A stretch of DNA of 63,535 nt. Source: Acinetobacter lwoffii. Lineage in GTDB: Bacteria; Pseudomonadota; Gammaproteobacteria; Pseudomonadales; Moraxellaceae. The stretch covers positions 13,032 to 76,566 of the forward strand of contig NZ_DCLL01000025.1 of the NCBI RefSeq assembly GCF_002321025.1. The letters run 5' to 3'. Position 1 is the first letter of the stretch. Every line of letters begins with the position of its first letter. The notes under the pieces are model-generated. The model did no database searches, had not been told where the DNA came from, and saw nothing but the letters and a program-made list of their open reading frames with translations. Below, in pieces: positions 1 to 7,748 of this stretch. Both the position numbers and the translations under genes were made by a program.

Positions 1-126
1 TTTAATCAGACCGCCCAGACCTTTCAATATTTAAAACAACGCATTGCTAGCGGTGAACTGGTCTTAAAAAATGCTGTACCACTTTCCTCTTTTGGACTTG
101 AAGAACAGGCGGAGACAGCATCATGA
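1..126 (+). CDS. 3' end of an unidentified protein (partial)
   Basis: An open frame runs from the first base of the window to a TGA stop, giving the last 41 residues of a protein that begins outside the window. The tail is polar and ends in EEQAETAS; I cannot assign a family. Its stop overlaps the ATG of the next gene by four bases (ATGA), so the two are very probably translationally coupled members of one operon. Confidence 0.6.
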   Translation, partial: FNQTAQTFQYLKQRIASGELVLKNAVPLSSFGLEEQAETAS

Positions 127-1004
127 ATCTGTTTGAAGTAATTAAAACGTTAAAGCCCACTACCCCTCAGTCAGAGATTATTCCGGGCTTTTTATATGGG
201 GCATTTCGGCGTAAAAGCATCAGTTTTTATAATGGCCTAACTGATGAAAATACCATTGTGTACTGGTTTCAGTCGCACAGTTTTACCATTGATCTTCGTC
301 TAAAAAGCCAGACGGGAACTGCTGTTCAGGAACGCCAAGGCTGGATTGGCAATACGTTTTGGGATAACGCTAGCCAACTCTTGTCCTGGGACGTGAAAGA
401 CTACGCCAATTACCAGAATCATGTGCAATGGCCGGAACCAGCCAGGTTGCATGCGATTGGCAACTGCATTCTGGAATTTTCTCCAAGTAATGTGTATGTC
501 GAAGACTGGCGCCAGCAGGTACAGCACGGTTTATTTTTAGGGCTGCGGCTTCAGTCTGCGTTTGATGTTCAATCTGGTCAGACACTGGAAATGGATGGTG
601 GCCTGATTATTTGCTCTGATCATATTGCTTATGGTCTGACGCGTTTGCCTGAAGTGCAAAGTGCAGTAGCTCAAATGGACTTTAAAGCTGTCGATCCGAC
701 CGTGTTTACCTTGTTAGAAAGTTTTGAGGTTTCTATTAGTATTGATGGTCAAAGTAAAACTTATAGCACTCGCAGCAATGAAACAGGTAAAGCCTTTAAT
801 CTGGAAAATTTTGAAGTTCTCGATGAAACCCGTCTGGTTCAGCACGTCATTTTAGATGGTCGCGACATTGACCTGATTTTTGAGCTGGATATATACCAGC
901 CGGATTACCAATTTCAATATACAACCCCCACCACTACACAAGCTGAAATCTGGCTGAAGTCAGAACAGGATCACCTAATGCAGCATGCAGAACGGGCGTT
1001 ATAG
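123..1004 (+). CDS. conserved hypothetical protein, beta-rich
   Basis: A 293-residue soluble protein without signal peptide or membrane segment. I do not recognise its family with certainty. The sequence alternates short polar and aromatic stretches (many W, F and Y, with segments such as FWDN and YVEDWRQQ), which suggests a beta-barrel or calycin-like fold, but that is a guess. It overlaps the upstream gene by four bases and ends eight bases before the SMR pump gene, so the three are likely co-transcribed. Codon use resembles the chromosome around it, with no sign of recent transfer. Confidence 0.7.
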   Translation: MNLFEVIKTLKPTTPQSEIIPGFLYGAFRRKSISFYNGLTDENTIVYWFQSHSFTIDLRLKSQTGTAVQERQGWIGNTFWDNASQLLSWDVKDYANYQNHVQWPEPARLHAIGNCILEFSPSNVYVEDWRQQVQHGLFLGLRLQSAFDVQSGQTLEMDGGLIICSDHIAYGLTRLPEVQSAVAQMDFKAVDPTVFTLLESFEVSISIDGQSKTYSTRSNETGKAFNLENFEVLDETRLVQHVILDGRDIDLIFELDIYQPDYQFQYTTPTTTQAEIWLKSEQDHLMQHAERAL

Positions 1005-1012
1005 GGAGAAAT

Positions 1013-1342
1013 ATGTCTTTTTTATATCTGTCGATTGCCATTATTGCAGAAGTCATTGCTACTTCTGCATTGAAAGCTTCCAATGGTTTTAGCGTGCTCT
1101 GGCCTTCACTTGCCACCATTGCCGGTTATGCCGTTGCCCTGTTTTTCCTGTCACTGACCATGAAAACCATTCCGATGGGCATTGCCTATGCAATCTGGTC
1201 TGGTGCCGGCATTATCTTGATTTCAACGGTTGGCCTCTTGGTGTTTAAACAGCAACTGGATCTTCCCGCGCTGATCGGTCTGGCGTTTATGATCATTGGC
1301 ATTATTTTTATCAATGTCTTTTCCAAAAGTACGCAGCTTTAA
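1013..1342 (+). CDS. abeS: SMR-family multidrug efflux pump, AbeS/EmrE type
   Basis: A 109-residue inner-membrane protein with four predicted helices, the normal size for small multidrug resistance pumps, which work as dimers exchanging protons for cationic drugs. The essential membrane glutamate is Glu13 in AEVIATSALKAS, and the third helix carries the family segment GIAYAIWSGAG. As I remember the A. baumannii AbeS sequence, it is very close, including the C-terminal NVFSK motif. A GGGAGAA ribosome site precedes the ATG. It is the last gene of a short operon and is followed by a hairpin terminator. Confidence 0.9.
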   Translation: MSFLYLSIAIIAEVIATSALKASNGFSVLWPSLATIAGYAVALFFLSLTMKTIPMGIAYAIWSGAGIILISTVGLLVFKQQLDLPALIGLAFMIIGIIFINVFSKSTQL

Positions 1343-1365
1343 TATTTTAATATTCATCTAACAAT

Positions 1366-1394
1366 AAAAAATCCCCAATCCGGGGATTTTTTTA
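1366..1394. terminator. bidirectional intrinsic terminator
   Basis: AAAATCCCC and GGGGATTTT arms around a short loop, flanked by A and T runs. It lies between the convergent abeS gene and the substrate-binding protein gene and can serve both. Confidence 0.85.
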
Positions 1395-1431
1395 TAGGTC
1401 TAGATTACATTCCCCAATGAGGCGGCATGCT

Positions 1432-2454
1432 CTATTTGAGTTCTTGTAACAGAGTCGGAACAATCACACCATCCACATTCATTTCAGTCGTATAAATGCC
1501 GTTGGCCACATTGAACTTGTTCACATGGTAGCTGGAACCATAGATCGAGTCGAAGCCATCACCTTTGGTAAAGACTTTCTTGTTGGCGGCCAGATCCAGC
1601 AAATGCGTGCCATCAATGAACTGCATATAGGTCTTCGCATCGACACCGACACGTTTGGACATGATCTGTGCAGCATCTTCACGAGTCGCCGGGTCATTGA
1701 TGTATTTGACAGTTTTATCCCAAACCTGAATCACCTTTTTCCATTGCTCTTTATTGGCTTCCAGATGGGCTGGATTCACGGTCAAGGTATCGTAGATTAA
1801 TCCAGGCTTGTCTTTAGAGGTGAAAATAATCTTGGAACCGGCAACAGCAGATAAAGCCTGATTTGCCACCGGCTGCCATACTGCAATCGCATCAATATCG
1901 GGAGTGGCAAAAACCTGTGGCAATTCATTGGTCATGGTATTGACCAGTTTGACCTCATTCAGGCCAACTTTGGCATCATCCAGTGCAGTGGACAGTAACA
2001 AGTGATCGACCAGACCTTTTTCAGTGGCTACGGTTTTACCGCGCAGATCCTGAATCGAATTAATACCATTCTTGGCAATAATCACGTCATTCCCGGCTGA
2101 ATAATCGGTCGCCATGATCATCACGCCTTTAGTCCCACCAGAGCCAGTGACCAGATTATCACCATTAGTGACCATGACCGCATCCAACTGGTTGGCGGCA
2201 AAGGCTGAAAGTGAAGCTGAATAGTCAAACCATTTAAAATCAGCATTGACTCCAGCTTCCTCTAACCAGCCTTTTTCAATCGCTACCTGCCAGGCCACAA
2301 AGCCCGGCCAGTCGCTATAACCAATACGGATGGGTTGAGTATTTACAGTACCTTCAGCCTTGGCATTCGGTTCAGGAACTTTGGCAGTATTGTCACAGCC
2401 CGCCAATAAAATTGCAGACAGTACAGAGACTGACATCAATGCTTTTTTGATCAT
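1432..2454 (-). CDS. periplasmic substrate-binding lipoprotein of the urea/guanidine carboxylase region
   Basis: A 340-residue exported lipoprotein of the NMT1/SsuA-like (nitrate/sulfonate/taurine type) binding-protein fold; such proteins occur in urea carboxylase gene neighbourhoods. The start chosen is the ATG that overlaps the stop of allophanate hydrolase (ATGA) and is preceded by AGGGGAAG; a start seven codons upstream has no ribosome site. The signal peptide ends at lipobox LLAGC, then a polar linker and PIRIGYSDWPGFVAWQVA. No permease or ATPase gene is next to it, so it must use partners encoded elsewhere or be a remnant. The ligand could be guanidine, urea or a related N-compound; this is inferred from neighbours only. 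Confidence 0.85.
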   Translation of the reverse strand: MIKKALMSVSVLSAILLAGCDNTAKVPEPNAKAEGTVNTQPIRIGYSDWPGFVAWQVAIEKGWLEEAGVNADFKWFDYSASLSAFAANQLDAVMVTNGDNLVTGSGGTKGVMIMATDYSAGNDVIIAKNGINSIQDLRGKTVATEKGLVDHLLLSTALDDAKVGLNEVKLVNTMTNELPQVFATPDIDAIAVWQPVANQALSAVAGSKIIFTSKDKPGLIYDTLTVNPAHLEANKEQWKKVIQVWDKTVKYINDPATREDAAQIMSKRVGVDAKTYMQFIDGTHLLDLAANKKVFTKGDGFDSIYGSSYHVNKFNVANGIYTTEMNVDGVIVPTLLQELK

Positions 2455-4259
2455 TTTGCGACTTCCCCTATGCATTCACATTTAAATTTGGTATTTGAAA
2501 GTTGTTTAGATTTTATAAATTCGCGCCAGCCACCGAAATGACTGATATCTGTTGCATCCTCAAGTGCATAGCCTTCACAGATAAAGCCTTTGACCCAAGT
2601 ACCATCAATCAGCTGGACATTACCGATCCCCAAAGGTGCCGGAACTTCTGCAACAATGTCTCCGAACAGTGCACGCGGAATGTCCCAGACCTCTACTTCA
2701 ATTGAAAAACCTTTCGCGTTGTATTGCAGGCCAGGTTTTGGCGGTGTCGTATTTTTTAAAGCATAGAGTTTGTAATGCGAAGCAGTCCGGGTCTGCTTGA
2801 TCAGGGTGCCACTGCGTGTGGTCAGCTGAAAATTCAGTGGCATACCGGTCAGATGTGCTCCGACGACAGCCAGTTTGACGCTGTGCCCCGATGAGATTTC
2901 AGTTGTTTTTTCATAGCTAAGTTCAGAGGTGCCTAGCTTTAACTGGCTCGATTGCTGCCATTTTTGCCCGAATTTGGCCAGTGCTTCATCCATCCAGGCT
3001 GGTGCAATAAAGGTCACACCCGTTGGAAGACCATCGGCACGAATACTATTTGGTAATGCCAAAGCCGACAGATCGGCAAAATTGACAAAATTGGTATAAG
3101 CGCCCATATGGCTGTTTTTCACCAGAGGATCCGCTTCTACATCTGCAATGCGATAAATGGTGGGTGCAGTAGGCACCATCAAGGCATCATAATCTGCCAG
3201 TGTAGTTTGAATAACACGGCTCAGGCGGGCGCGTTCGTATTCATCCTGCATGACATCGACCGCACTGAACCGGTCTGCCTGCGCAATAATCTGGCCAATT
3301 ACCGGATGGGTCTGCTCACGTTGCACCATTTTTTCCACGGCACTGGTACGTTCAGCCACCCAAGAGCGATTGTAAAGTGCAGTCGCCAGTTGTTGAAATG
3401 GAGCAAAATCAATCGGCTCAACCGTATAACCCAAGCTTTGTACACGTGCGATCGCCAGATTAAACGCTTTTTCAGTTTCAGCATCGCCATAAAATTCCAG
3501 TGTATCCGGAATGGCAATTTTCCCTTTTGAAAATTGGCTCGGTACATTTTGAGGATGCGTTCTGGAATACTCATCGCTGGCATCATAGCCCTGCATGACT
3601 TGCGCCACCTGCCAGGCATCATCCACCGTTAAGGCAAAAATCGAAATTACATCGATGGTGCGACAAGCCGGAATCAGGCCTGTAGTCGAGAACCAGCCTT
3701 TGGTCGGTTTGAGTCCGACAATGTTATTGTGGCCTGCCGGTACACGTCCTGAACCTGCAGTATCTGTACCCAGTGAAAATGGCACTAATCCATTGGCTAC
3801 CACCACGCTGGAACCCGAACTCGAACCGCCACTGATATATTCAGGATTAAAGCTGTTCTTCACGGCGCCGTATGGGGAGCGCACCCCAACCAGACCTGTC
3901 GCAAACTGATCCAGATTGGTTTTACCCACGACAATCGCGCCGGCAGCTTTTAATTTGGCGACTGCTGTTGCATCGGCAGTCGCCAGATAAGCTGCTTCTT
4001 TACATGCTGCTGTGGTATAGAACCCTGCAACATCAATATTGTCCTTGACCGCAAATGGCACCCCATAAAGTGGCAAGCTTGCACTATCTGCACCAGTCAA
4101 TGCATCAATTTGTGCCTGTAATTGTGCTGCCGTCGCAATTGATATCCAGGCATGATCGTCATTATTCAACCCGGCAACATACTCAATCAGGTCACTAAGC
4201 TGGATATTGTTATTCTGGTAGGCGTGTTGCCAGTCCTGTACAGTCCATAAGTTGTGCAC
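2451..4259 (-). CDS. atzF: allophanate hydrolase
   Basis: A cytoplasmic enzyme of 602 residues that hydrolyses allophanate to ammonia and CO2, the last step of urea or guanidine carboxylase pathways. The N-terminal amidase-signature domain shows Lys72 in VKDNIDVAG, the cis-serine in GGSSSGSS (about 147) and the nucleophile Ser170 in GTDTAGSGR. Residues from about 450 form the C-terminal domain of AtzF-type enzymes. The start is a GTG with AAGGAG seven bases upstream. It follows the NikR-like gene after 11 bases and overlaps the binding-protein gene, so it is the middle of an operon with the regulator first. Confidence 0.93.
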   Translation of the reverse strand: MHNLWTVQDWQHAYQNNNIQLSDLIEYVAGLNNDDHAWISIATAAQLQAQIDALTGADSASLPLYGVPFAVKDNIDVAGFYTTAACKEAAYLATADATAVAKLKAAGAIVVGKTNLDQFATGLVGVRSPYGAVKNSFNPEYISGGSSSGSSVVVANGLVPFSLGTDTAGSGRVPAGHNNIVGLKPTKGWFSTTGLIPACRTIDVISIFALTVDDAWQVAQVMQGYDASDEYSRTHPQNVPSQFSKGKIAIPDTLEFYGDAETEKAFNLAIARVQSLGYTVEPIDFAPFQQLATALYNRSWVAERTSAVEKMVQREQTHPVIGQIIAQADRFSAVDVMQDEYERARLSRVIQTTLADYDALMVPTAPTIYRIADVEADPLVKNSHMGAYTNFVNFADLSALALPNSIRADGLPTGVTFIAPAWMDEALAKFGQKWQQSSQLKLGTSELSYEKTTEISSGHSVKLAVVGAHLTGMPLNFQLTTRSGTLIKQTRTASHYKLYALKNTTPPKPGLQYNAKGFSIEVEVWDIPRALFGDIVAEVPAPLGIGNVQLIDGTWVKGFICEGYALEDATDISHFGGWREFIKSKQLSNTKFKCECIGEVAK

Positions 4260-4270
4260 AGCTGTTCTCC

Positions 4271-4714
4271 TTAAGTGTGTTCGGTATTTTGTGGAATAGG
4301 GGGCATGACGGCATCCATCAATTCGAGATGCCCTTTAATCACGCCTTTCAGTGCAATAAATTGTTCGCTAATTTCTTTCAGATCACTGCTCGCACCCTGC
4401 ATCAGCATGACTTGCAGGATTTTTTCATCATCCAGCTGGATATGAAGTGAGTTGATCACTTGTGCCAGATACTGCTGCTGCAGATCGACCAGCTGACTGC
4501 GTAGCGGTTTCAGGCTGACGTCGTAGAGCAAGGTGAGTGTGCCAACCATGACTTCATCGCGAATCACCAGATCATCAATCAGGTGACGATTAATCATATC
4601 GACAATGGCCTGCGAGCGGCTTTCATAGTGTTGCTCGACAATTTTTTGATCCATCGCATGTAGCGTTGTTTCTGGCACGGTAATACTGATCCGTGCCAAT
4701 TTTTGTTTAGGCAC
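4271..4714 (-). CDS. NikR-like ribbon-helix-helix regulator, nickel site degenerate
   Basis: A 147-residue protein with an N-terminal ribbon-helix-helix (LARISITVPE, then a helix with RSQAIVDMINRHL) and a NikR-type ACT-like C-terminal domain. I chose the GTG at 4714 (first residues PKQKLARISIT) because AAGGA lies eight bases upstream and the longer frame overlaps a better-supported small ORF. Aligned from memory to E. coli NikR, His87 is kept (SLHIQ), but the His76, His89 and Cys95 positions are Gln, Gln and Ile, so classical square-planar nickel binding is unlikely. It lies first in the allophanate hydrolase operon and probably regulates it; the ligand is unknown. Confidence 0.8.
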   Translation of the reverse strand: MPKQKLARISITVPETTLHAMDQKIVEQHYESRSQAIVDMINRHLIDDLVIRDEVMVGTLTLLYDVSLKPLRSQLVDLQQQYLAQVINSLHIQLDDEKILQVMLMQGASSDLKEISEQFIALKGVIKGHLELMDAVMPPIPQNTEHT

Positions 4715-4838
4715 GATGTTGATCCTTGGGTTGATATTGGGAAGACTGTTTAATGTGAAAGCCTGCACGTACGCTGAGCAGCTCAACCAGAAAGTGAAGC
4801 CATGGATGCATTTTTTTATTTGATGTCGGATTGTTCAT
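4707..4838 (-). CDS. small ORF of 43 residues upstream of the NikR-like gene
   Basis: ATG preceded by AGGAG at six bases, the best ribosome site in this region. It encodes a basic, partly amphipathic peptide (start MNNPTSNKKMHPW, end KDQHRA) with one short hydrophobic stretch LHFLVELL. Its TAA stop lies eight bases inside the next gene's GTG start, an arrangement typical of translational coupling. I recognise no family. It is the first ORF after the sigma-54-type promoter at 4891-4907. It could be a real small protein or a leader peptide that controls translation of the regulator. Confidence 0.5.
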   Translation of the reverse strand: MNNPTSNKKMHPWLHFLVELLSVRAGFHIKQSSQYQPKDQHRA

Positions 4839-4890
4839 GTGCATCTCCTAGGGATATTACAAAACCAGAATTTCGTATTACTTAGGAAAA

Positions 4891-4907
4891 TGCAGAAAGC
4901 GTGCCAA
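4891..4907 (-). promoter_or_regulatory. sigma-54-type promoter of the NikR-like/allophanate hydrolase operon
   Basis: On the minus strand the sequence reads TTGGCACGCTTTCTGCA: a -24 TGGCAC box and a -12 box ending in GC, with exactly ten bases between GG and GC, as sigma-54 RNA polymerase requires. The predicted transcript starts near 4880, about 40 bases before the small ORF. Confidence 0.8.
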
Positions 4908-4950
4908 TTTTTAGTTATTTGGATGAGGTAAATAAACTTGCTTAAAAGGG

Positions 4951-4985
4951 CGAAAAAAAGCCCCATAACATTGAAATGGGGCTTG
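4951..4985 (-). terminator. intrinsic terminator, minus strand
   Basis: AAGCCCCAT and ATGGGGCTT arms around a short loop; on the minus strand the stem is followed by seven T. There is no T run in the plus direction. It would stop transcripts coming from 5143-5159 before the next promoter. Confidence 0.8.
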
Positions 4986-5131
4986 TTCTAAAGCAAAAGT
5001 AAGTTTTGTATTTCACCGGTTTATTCCATTTTGATTGCTCATGTCCTTGCTATTCTTTTTATACATGAATGGTTAACCGATGTTTGTGATTATGAGTGAT
5101 CAAGTGTATTGCTCTCCTCTATTTATGTTGT
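4951..5131 (-). ncRNA. candidate structured small RNA or terminating leader, sigma-54-driven
   Basis: A sigma-54-type promoter (5143-5159) and an intrinsic terminator (4951-4985) delimit a transcript of about 180 nt with no convincing ORF. Between them two nested stems can form on the minus-strand RNA: an outer stem pairing 5075-5082 with 5014-5021 (CAUCGGUU with AACCGGUG, one G-U pair) and an inner stem pairing 5063-5068 with 5039-5044 (UCAUGU with ACAUGA) around an 18-nt loop. It resembles no RNA family I know, and the paired-loop motif of guanidine-II riboswitches is absent. It may be a nitrogen-controlled sRNA or an attenuating leader of the downstream operon. Confidence 0.45.
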
Positions 5132-5142
5132 ATATAAATAAA

Positions 5143-5159
5143 TGCATTAAGCGTGCCAC
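5143..5159 (-). promoter_or_regulatory. sigma-54-type promoter, upstream copy
   Basis: Minus strand GTGGCACGCTTAATGCA: TGGCACG box, then GC ten bases after the GG. It shares GGCACGCTT with the promoter at 4891-4907. The first thing downstream is the structured segment ending at the terminator 4951-4985. Confidence 0.65.
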
Positions 5160-5273
5160 AATATAAAAATAGAATAGATTTAAGCAGAATGCGTGGCAAA
5201 TCAATTATATACGTAAAAAGAGGCAAAACAAGAATAATTTATTTTTTAAGTATGCCTAAAAAATAGACCATTT

Positions 5274-5298
5274 TGCACCATGAGGGTTCGAGGGTGCA
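5274..5298. promoter_or_regulatory. TGCACC inverted repeat, possible enhancer site
   Basis: TGCACC and GGTGCA arms separated by 13 bases, upstream of the sigma-54-type promoters. The half sites match NtrC half sites (TGCACC), but the spacing is longer than the classical 17-bp NtrC site, so this is only a candidate. Confidence 0.25.
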
Positions 5299-5327
5299 TC
5301 AAAGTGTGGCTGAACATATTAAACTCT

Positions 5328-5702
5328 TTAAGCGCGGTTTTTGTGAACTCGAGCTCGTAGGTCATTAATACTTATCTTTACAGTTTTTTCAGTTTCAACT
5401 TCTTCTGCAATTTTTAATAATTGACGATCTTCTTGAACAAGATTATTTAAAATTTCATTTGCCTTTTCTAAAATTCGTTTTTGACTTTCAAGGCTACGCT
5501 TTCCTAAAAGTTCTTGTAAATTCTTTGCCATATTCCATTCATCCCTGAAAATTCCTGTTTTGATTTTAACAAGAAAATTATTCACCTGATGTAATTTTAA
5601 GAATGATATTGTTTCGATAAAACCATTAGTGACCACTTCCATTGGGTTCTTTTTAAGGTCTGAAAAGCTTGCGACAAAGCGTGAGTGGATAATATTGTTC
5701 AT
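5328..5702 (-). CDS. Phd/YefM-like (StbD-type) antitoxin-fold protein with long C-terminal helix
   Basis: A 124-residue soluble protein. The N-terminal half (SRFVASFSDLKKNPMEVV, then a beta strand around FIETISFLKL and a second around NNFLVKI) matches the Phd/YefM fold, in which antitoxins bind DNA and repress their own operon. The C-terminal half is helical and charged. I chose ATG at 5702; a TTG at 5738 lacks support. No RelE/ParE/Doc-type toxin gene follows. Instead it is divergent from an OLD-family nuclease gene, with an inverted repeat in the shared promoter region. Both are more AT-rich than their flanks, which suggests joint acquisition. Confidence 0.6.
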   Translation of the reverse strand: MNNIIHSRFVASFSDLKKNPMEVVTNGFIETISFLKLHQVNNFLVKIKTGIFRDEWNMAKNLQELLGKRSLESQKRILEKANEILNNLVQEDRQLLKIAEEVETEKTVKISINDLRARVHKNRA

Positions 5703-5762
5703 ATTAGTCGAGGTCCTAGATATGCAAGTAATCGTCAAGTAATTACCGTTTTAAAGATCTTT

Positions 5763-5788
5763 TAAAAGACTAATTAGTAGGTCTTTTA
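5763..5788. promoter_or_regulatory. inverted repeat, candidate operator of the Phd-like protein
   Basis: Perfect 8-bp arms TAAAAGAC and GTCTTTTA with a ten-base spacer, in the 183-bp space between the divergent Phd-like and OLD nuclease genes. Position and symmetry fit an autoregulatory operator controlling both. Confidence 0.45.
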
Positions 5789-5885
5789 GTTAAGTCATAT
5801 TTATCTTTTAATCACAAAAACAAAATGTTAAAGTTTAATTGGATTAATTTTTAAACTAAAAATTCAACTACAGATAAATATTATT

Positions 5886-7748
5886 ATGAAATTAATAGCA
5901 CTTAAATTAGAAAATTTTAGGGGATATCAGGGCGAGAACTTGATATATATTGATTCAGATTTAACAGGAATCATTGGTAAAAATGATGCTGGTAAATCTA
6001 CTATTTTAGAAGCACTAGATATTTTCTTTGAAAACTCTTCTTTAGATAAGAGTGATAAATGTGTGAACTGTACAGAAGAGGATAATATTTCAATAACTTG
6101 TATTTTTGATGACATTCCAACTTCTCTAACACTTGATGCAACGTCTGTCACAACTTTACAAGAAGAGTATTTATTAAATTCAGAAGGTTACTTAGAAATT
6201 AAAAAAACATTTCGAGTAAATCAAAAAGTCTCTACTGACTTATGTCTCCTTGCTAAGTATCCAGATAATAATGGTTTAGATAATTTGATCATTTTGAAAA
6301 ATGCAGATTTAAAAGCATTGTTTAAAACAAAAGGGTTAGATATATCTCAAGTACAAGATCAAAGATCTAATACATCTTTAAGACAATACCTTTTTCAATC
6401 TGAACCTTTAACATTCAGACTTAAAGAAGTTCCCCTAAATAAAGAAGATGCTAAAAATGTTTGGGACGCCTTAAAGAATTTTTTACCAATTTACGCTTTA
6501 TTTAAGTCGGATCGAAATAGTAGTGATCAAGACAGTGAAGTCCAAGATCCTATGAAATTAGCAATTAAGCATGCGCTCTCTGAAATTCAACCACAATTAC
6601 AAAAAATCCAAGAACATATCAAAACTAAAGTTGAAGATGTAGCTGGGCGAACTCTAGAGAAATTAGCCGAAATGGATCCAAATCTAGCACAAGATTTGAT
6701 CCCAGATTTTTCCAAAGAACCTAAATGGGAATCTATTTTTTCTATGGCGTTAAGTTCAGAACAAGGAATACCTATTAATAAACGAGGAAGTGGTGTCAGA
6801 AGACTTATCTTATTAAATTTTTTTAGAGCTGAAGCAGAGAAAAAATTCCGGGAAGCAAATGGCCGATCAATAATCTATGCTATTGAAGAGCCTGAAACCT
6901 CACAACATCCTGATTATCAGGAGATGTTAATAAAAGCACTTCTTGATTTATCTATATTGCCAAAAACTCAAATATTAGTAACTACTCATACCCCAGCCTT
7001 AGCGGGACTGATGCCTATTAGTAGTTTAAGATACATAACTAAGGATGAAAAAAATCAACATGTGATAGCCCATGCTGATTGTAATCACATTTTAAAATCA
7101 ATCAGTTCAGATTTAGGCATACATCCTTTTGGTGATATTTCTAATCTTCAATGTCGTGGATATATCTTTGTTGAAGGTGTTTCAGATGTTGTATTTTTAA
7201 AGCACATATTTACAAAATTTGCAGAAAATGGATTGATTCAAAAAGATTATATCGCTGAATTAGATGTACAACTTCTGATTAGTGGTGGAAGTGACAACTT
7301 AAAACATTGGGTAAATTATAAACTCATAGAATCCTTACAAAAACCATGGGCTGTATTTTTTGACTCAGACAATGATGGTCAAAAATGTCCTAAATATCAG
7401 CAAAATTTAGCCATAAAAGCAAAATATCCGAATATAATTTTTCATCTAACAAACAAAAGAGAATGTGAAAACTATTTACACCCAAACCTAATACTTAGGG
7501 TAACAAAAAATGAGGTTAATCATTCACCTGATGACTTTTCTGACCAAAAGGTAATATTGCAACCACTCTTGTTGCCATATAAATCAGTTAAGCAAACTAA
7601 CATTATTGAAAAATTGTGGGACTTAACTACATGCGATGAAATCATACAAAGCTGTACAGACCAACAAGGAAATAATGAATTCCTTAAATTCATTAACCAA
7701 ATCGAGGAAAGATTTGGTTTAGTGGAATTAGAAAAAAAGACCGCCTAA
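5886..7748 (+). CDS. OLD-family ATP-dependent endonuclease (ABC ATPase plus Toprim)
   Basis: A 620-residue cytoplasmic protein. The N-terminal ABC/SMC-like ATPase has Walker A GKNDAGKST (31-39), a degenerate signature RGSGVRRLIL (about 300-309), Walker B IIYAIEEPE (329-337) and the His switch in TTHTP (366-370). The C-terminal Toprim domain has FVEGVSD (Glu430), FFDSDNDG (491-498) and RECENYL (525-531), so the metal-binding acidic residues look intact. OLD nucleases include the P2 Old exclusion protein and Gabija GajA. No UvrD-like helicase gene (GajB) is adjacent. AT-rich codon use and its position inside an otherwise continuous guanidine locus suggest horizontal gain and a phage-defence role, which is inferred. 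Confidence 0.88.
   Translation: MKLIALKLENFRGYQGENLIYIDSDLTGIIGKNDAGKSTILEALDIFFENSSLDKSDKCVNCTEEDNISITCIFDDIPTSLTLDATSVTTLQEEYLLNSEGYLEIKKTFRVNQKVSTDLCLLAKYPDNNGLDNLIILKNADLKALFKTKGLDISQVQDQRSNTSLRQYLFQSEPLTFRLKEVPLNKEDAKNVWDALKNFLPIYALFKSDRNSSDQDSEVQDPMKLAIKHALSEIQPQLQKIQEHIKTKVEDVAGRTLEKLAEMDPNLAQDLIPDFSKEPKWESIFSMALSSEQGIPINKRGSGVRRLILLNFFRAEAEKKFREANGRSIIYAIEEPETSQHPDYQEMLIKALLDLSILPKTQILVTTHTPALAGLMPISSLRYITKDEKNQHVIAHADCNHILKSISSDLGIHPFGDISNLQCRGYIFVEGVSDVVFLKHIFTKFAENGLIQKDYIAELDVQLLISGGSDNLKHWVNYKLIESLQKPWAVFFDSDNDGQKCPKYQQNLAIKAKYPNIIFHLTNKRECENYLHPNLILRVTKNEVNHSPDDFSDQKVILQPLLLPYKSVKQTNIIEKLWDLTTCDEIIQSCTDQQGNNEFLKFINQIEERFGLVELEKKTA

Noticed and set aside
4715..4786. Upstream extension of the NikR-like protein
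   Set aside because: Overlaps a better-supported small ORF in another frame; the RHH domain begins right after the GTG at 4714.
4951..5131. Guanidine-II or guanidine-III riboswitch
   Set aside because: No paired short hairpins with ACGR loops and no recognisable guanidine-III core in the segment.
5274..5298. GGTTCGAG within the repeat, resembling a tRNA T-loop or attachment site
   Set aside because: The flanking bases cannot form the T-arm or acceptor stem; kept only as a weak regulatory repeat.
5886..7748. Gabija system
   Set aside because: The nuclease resembles GajA in domain layout, but no UvrD-like GajB gene lies nearby.
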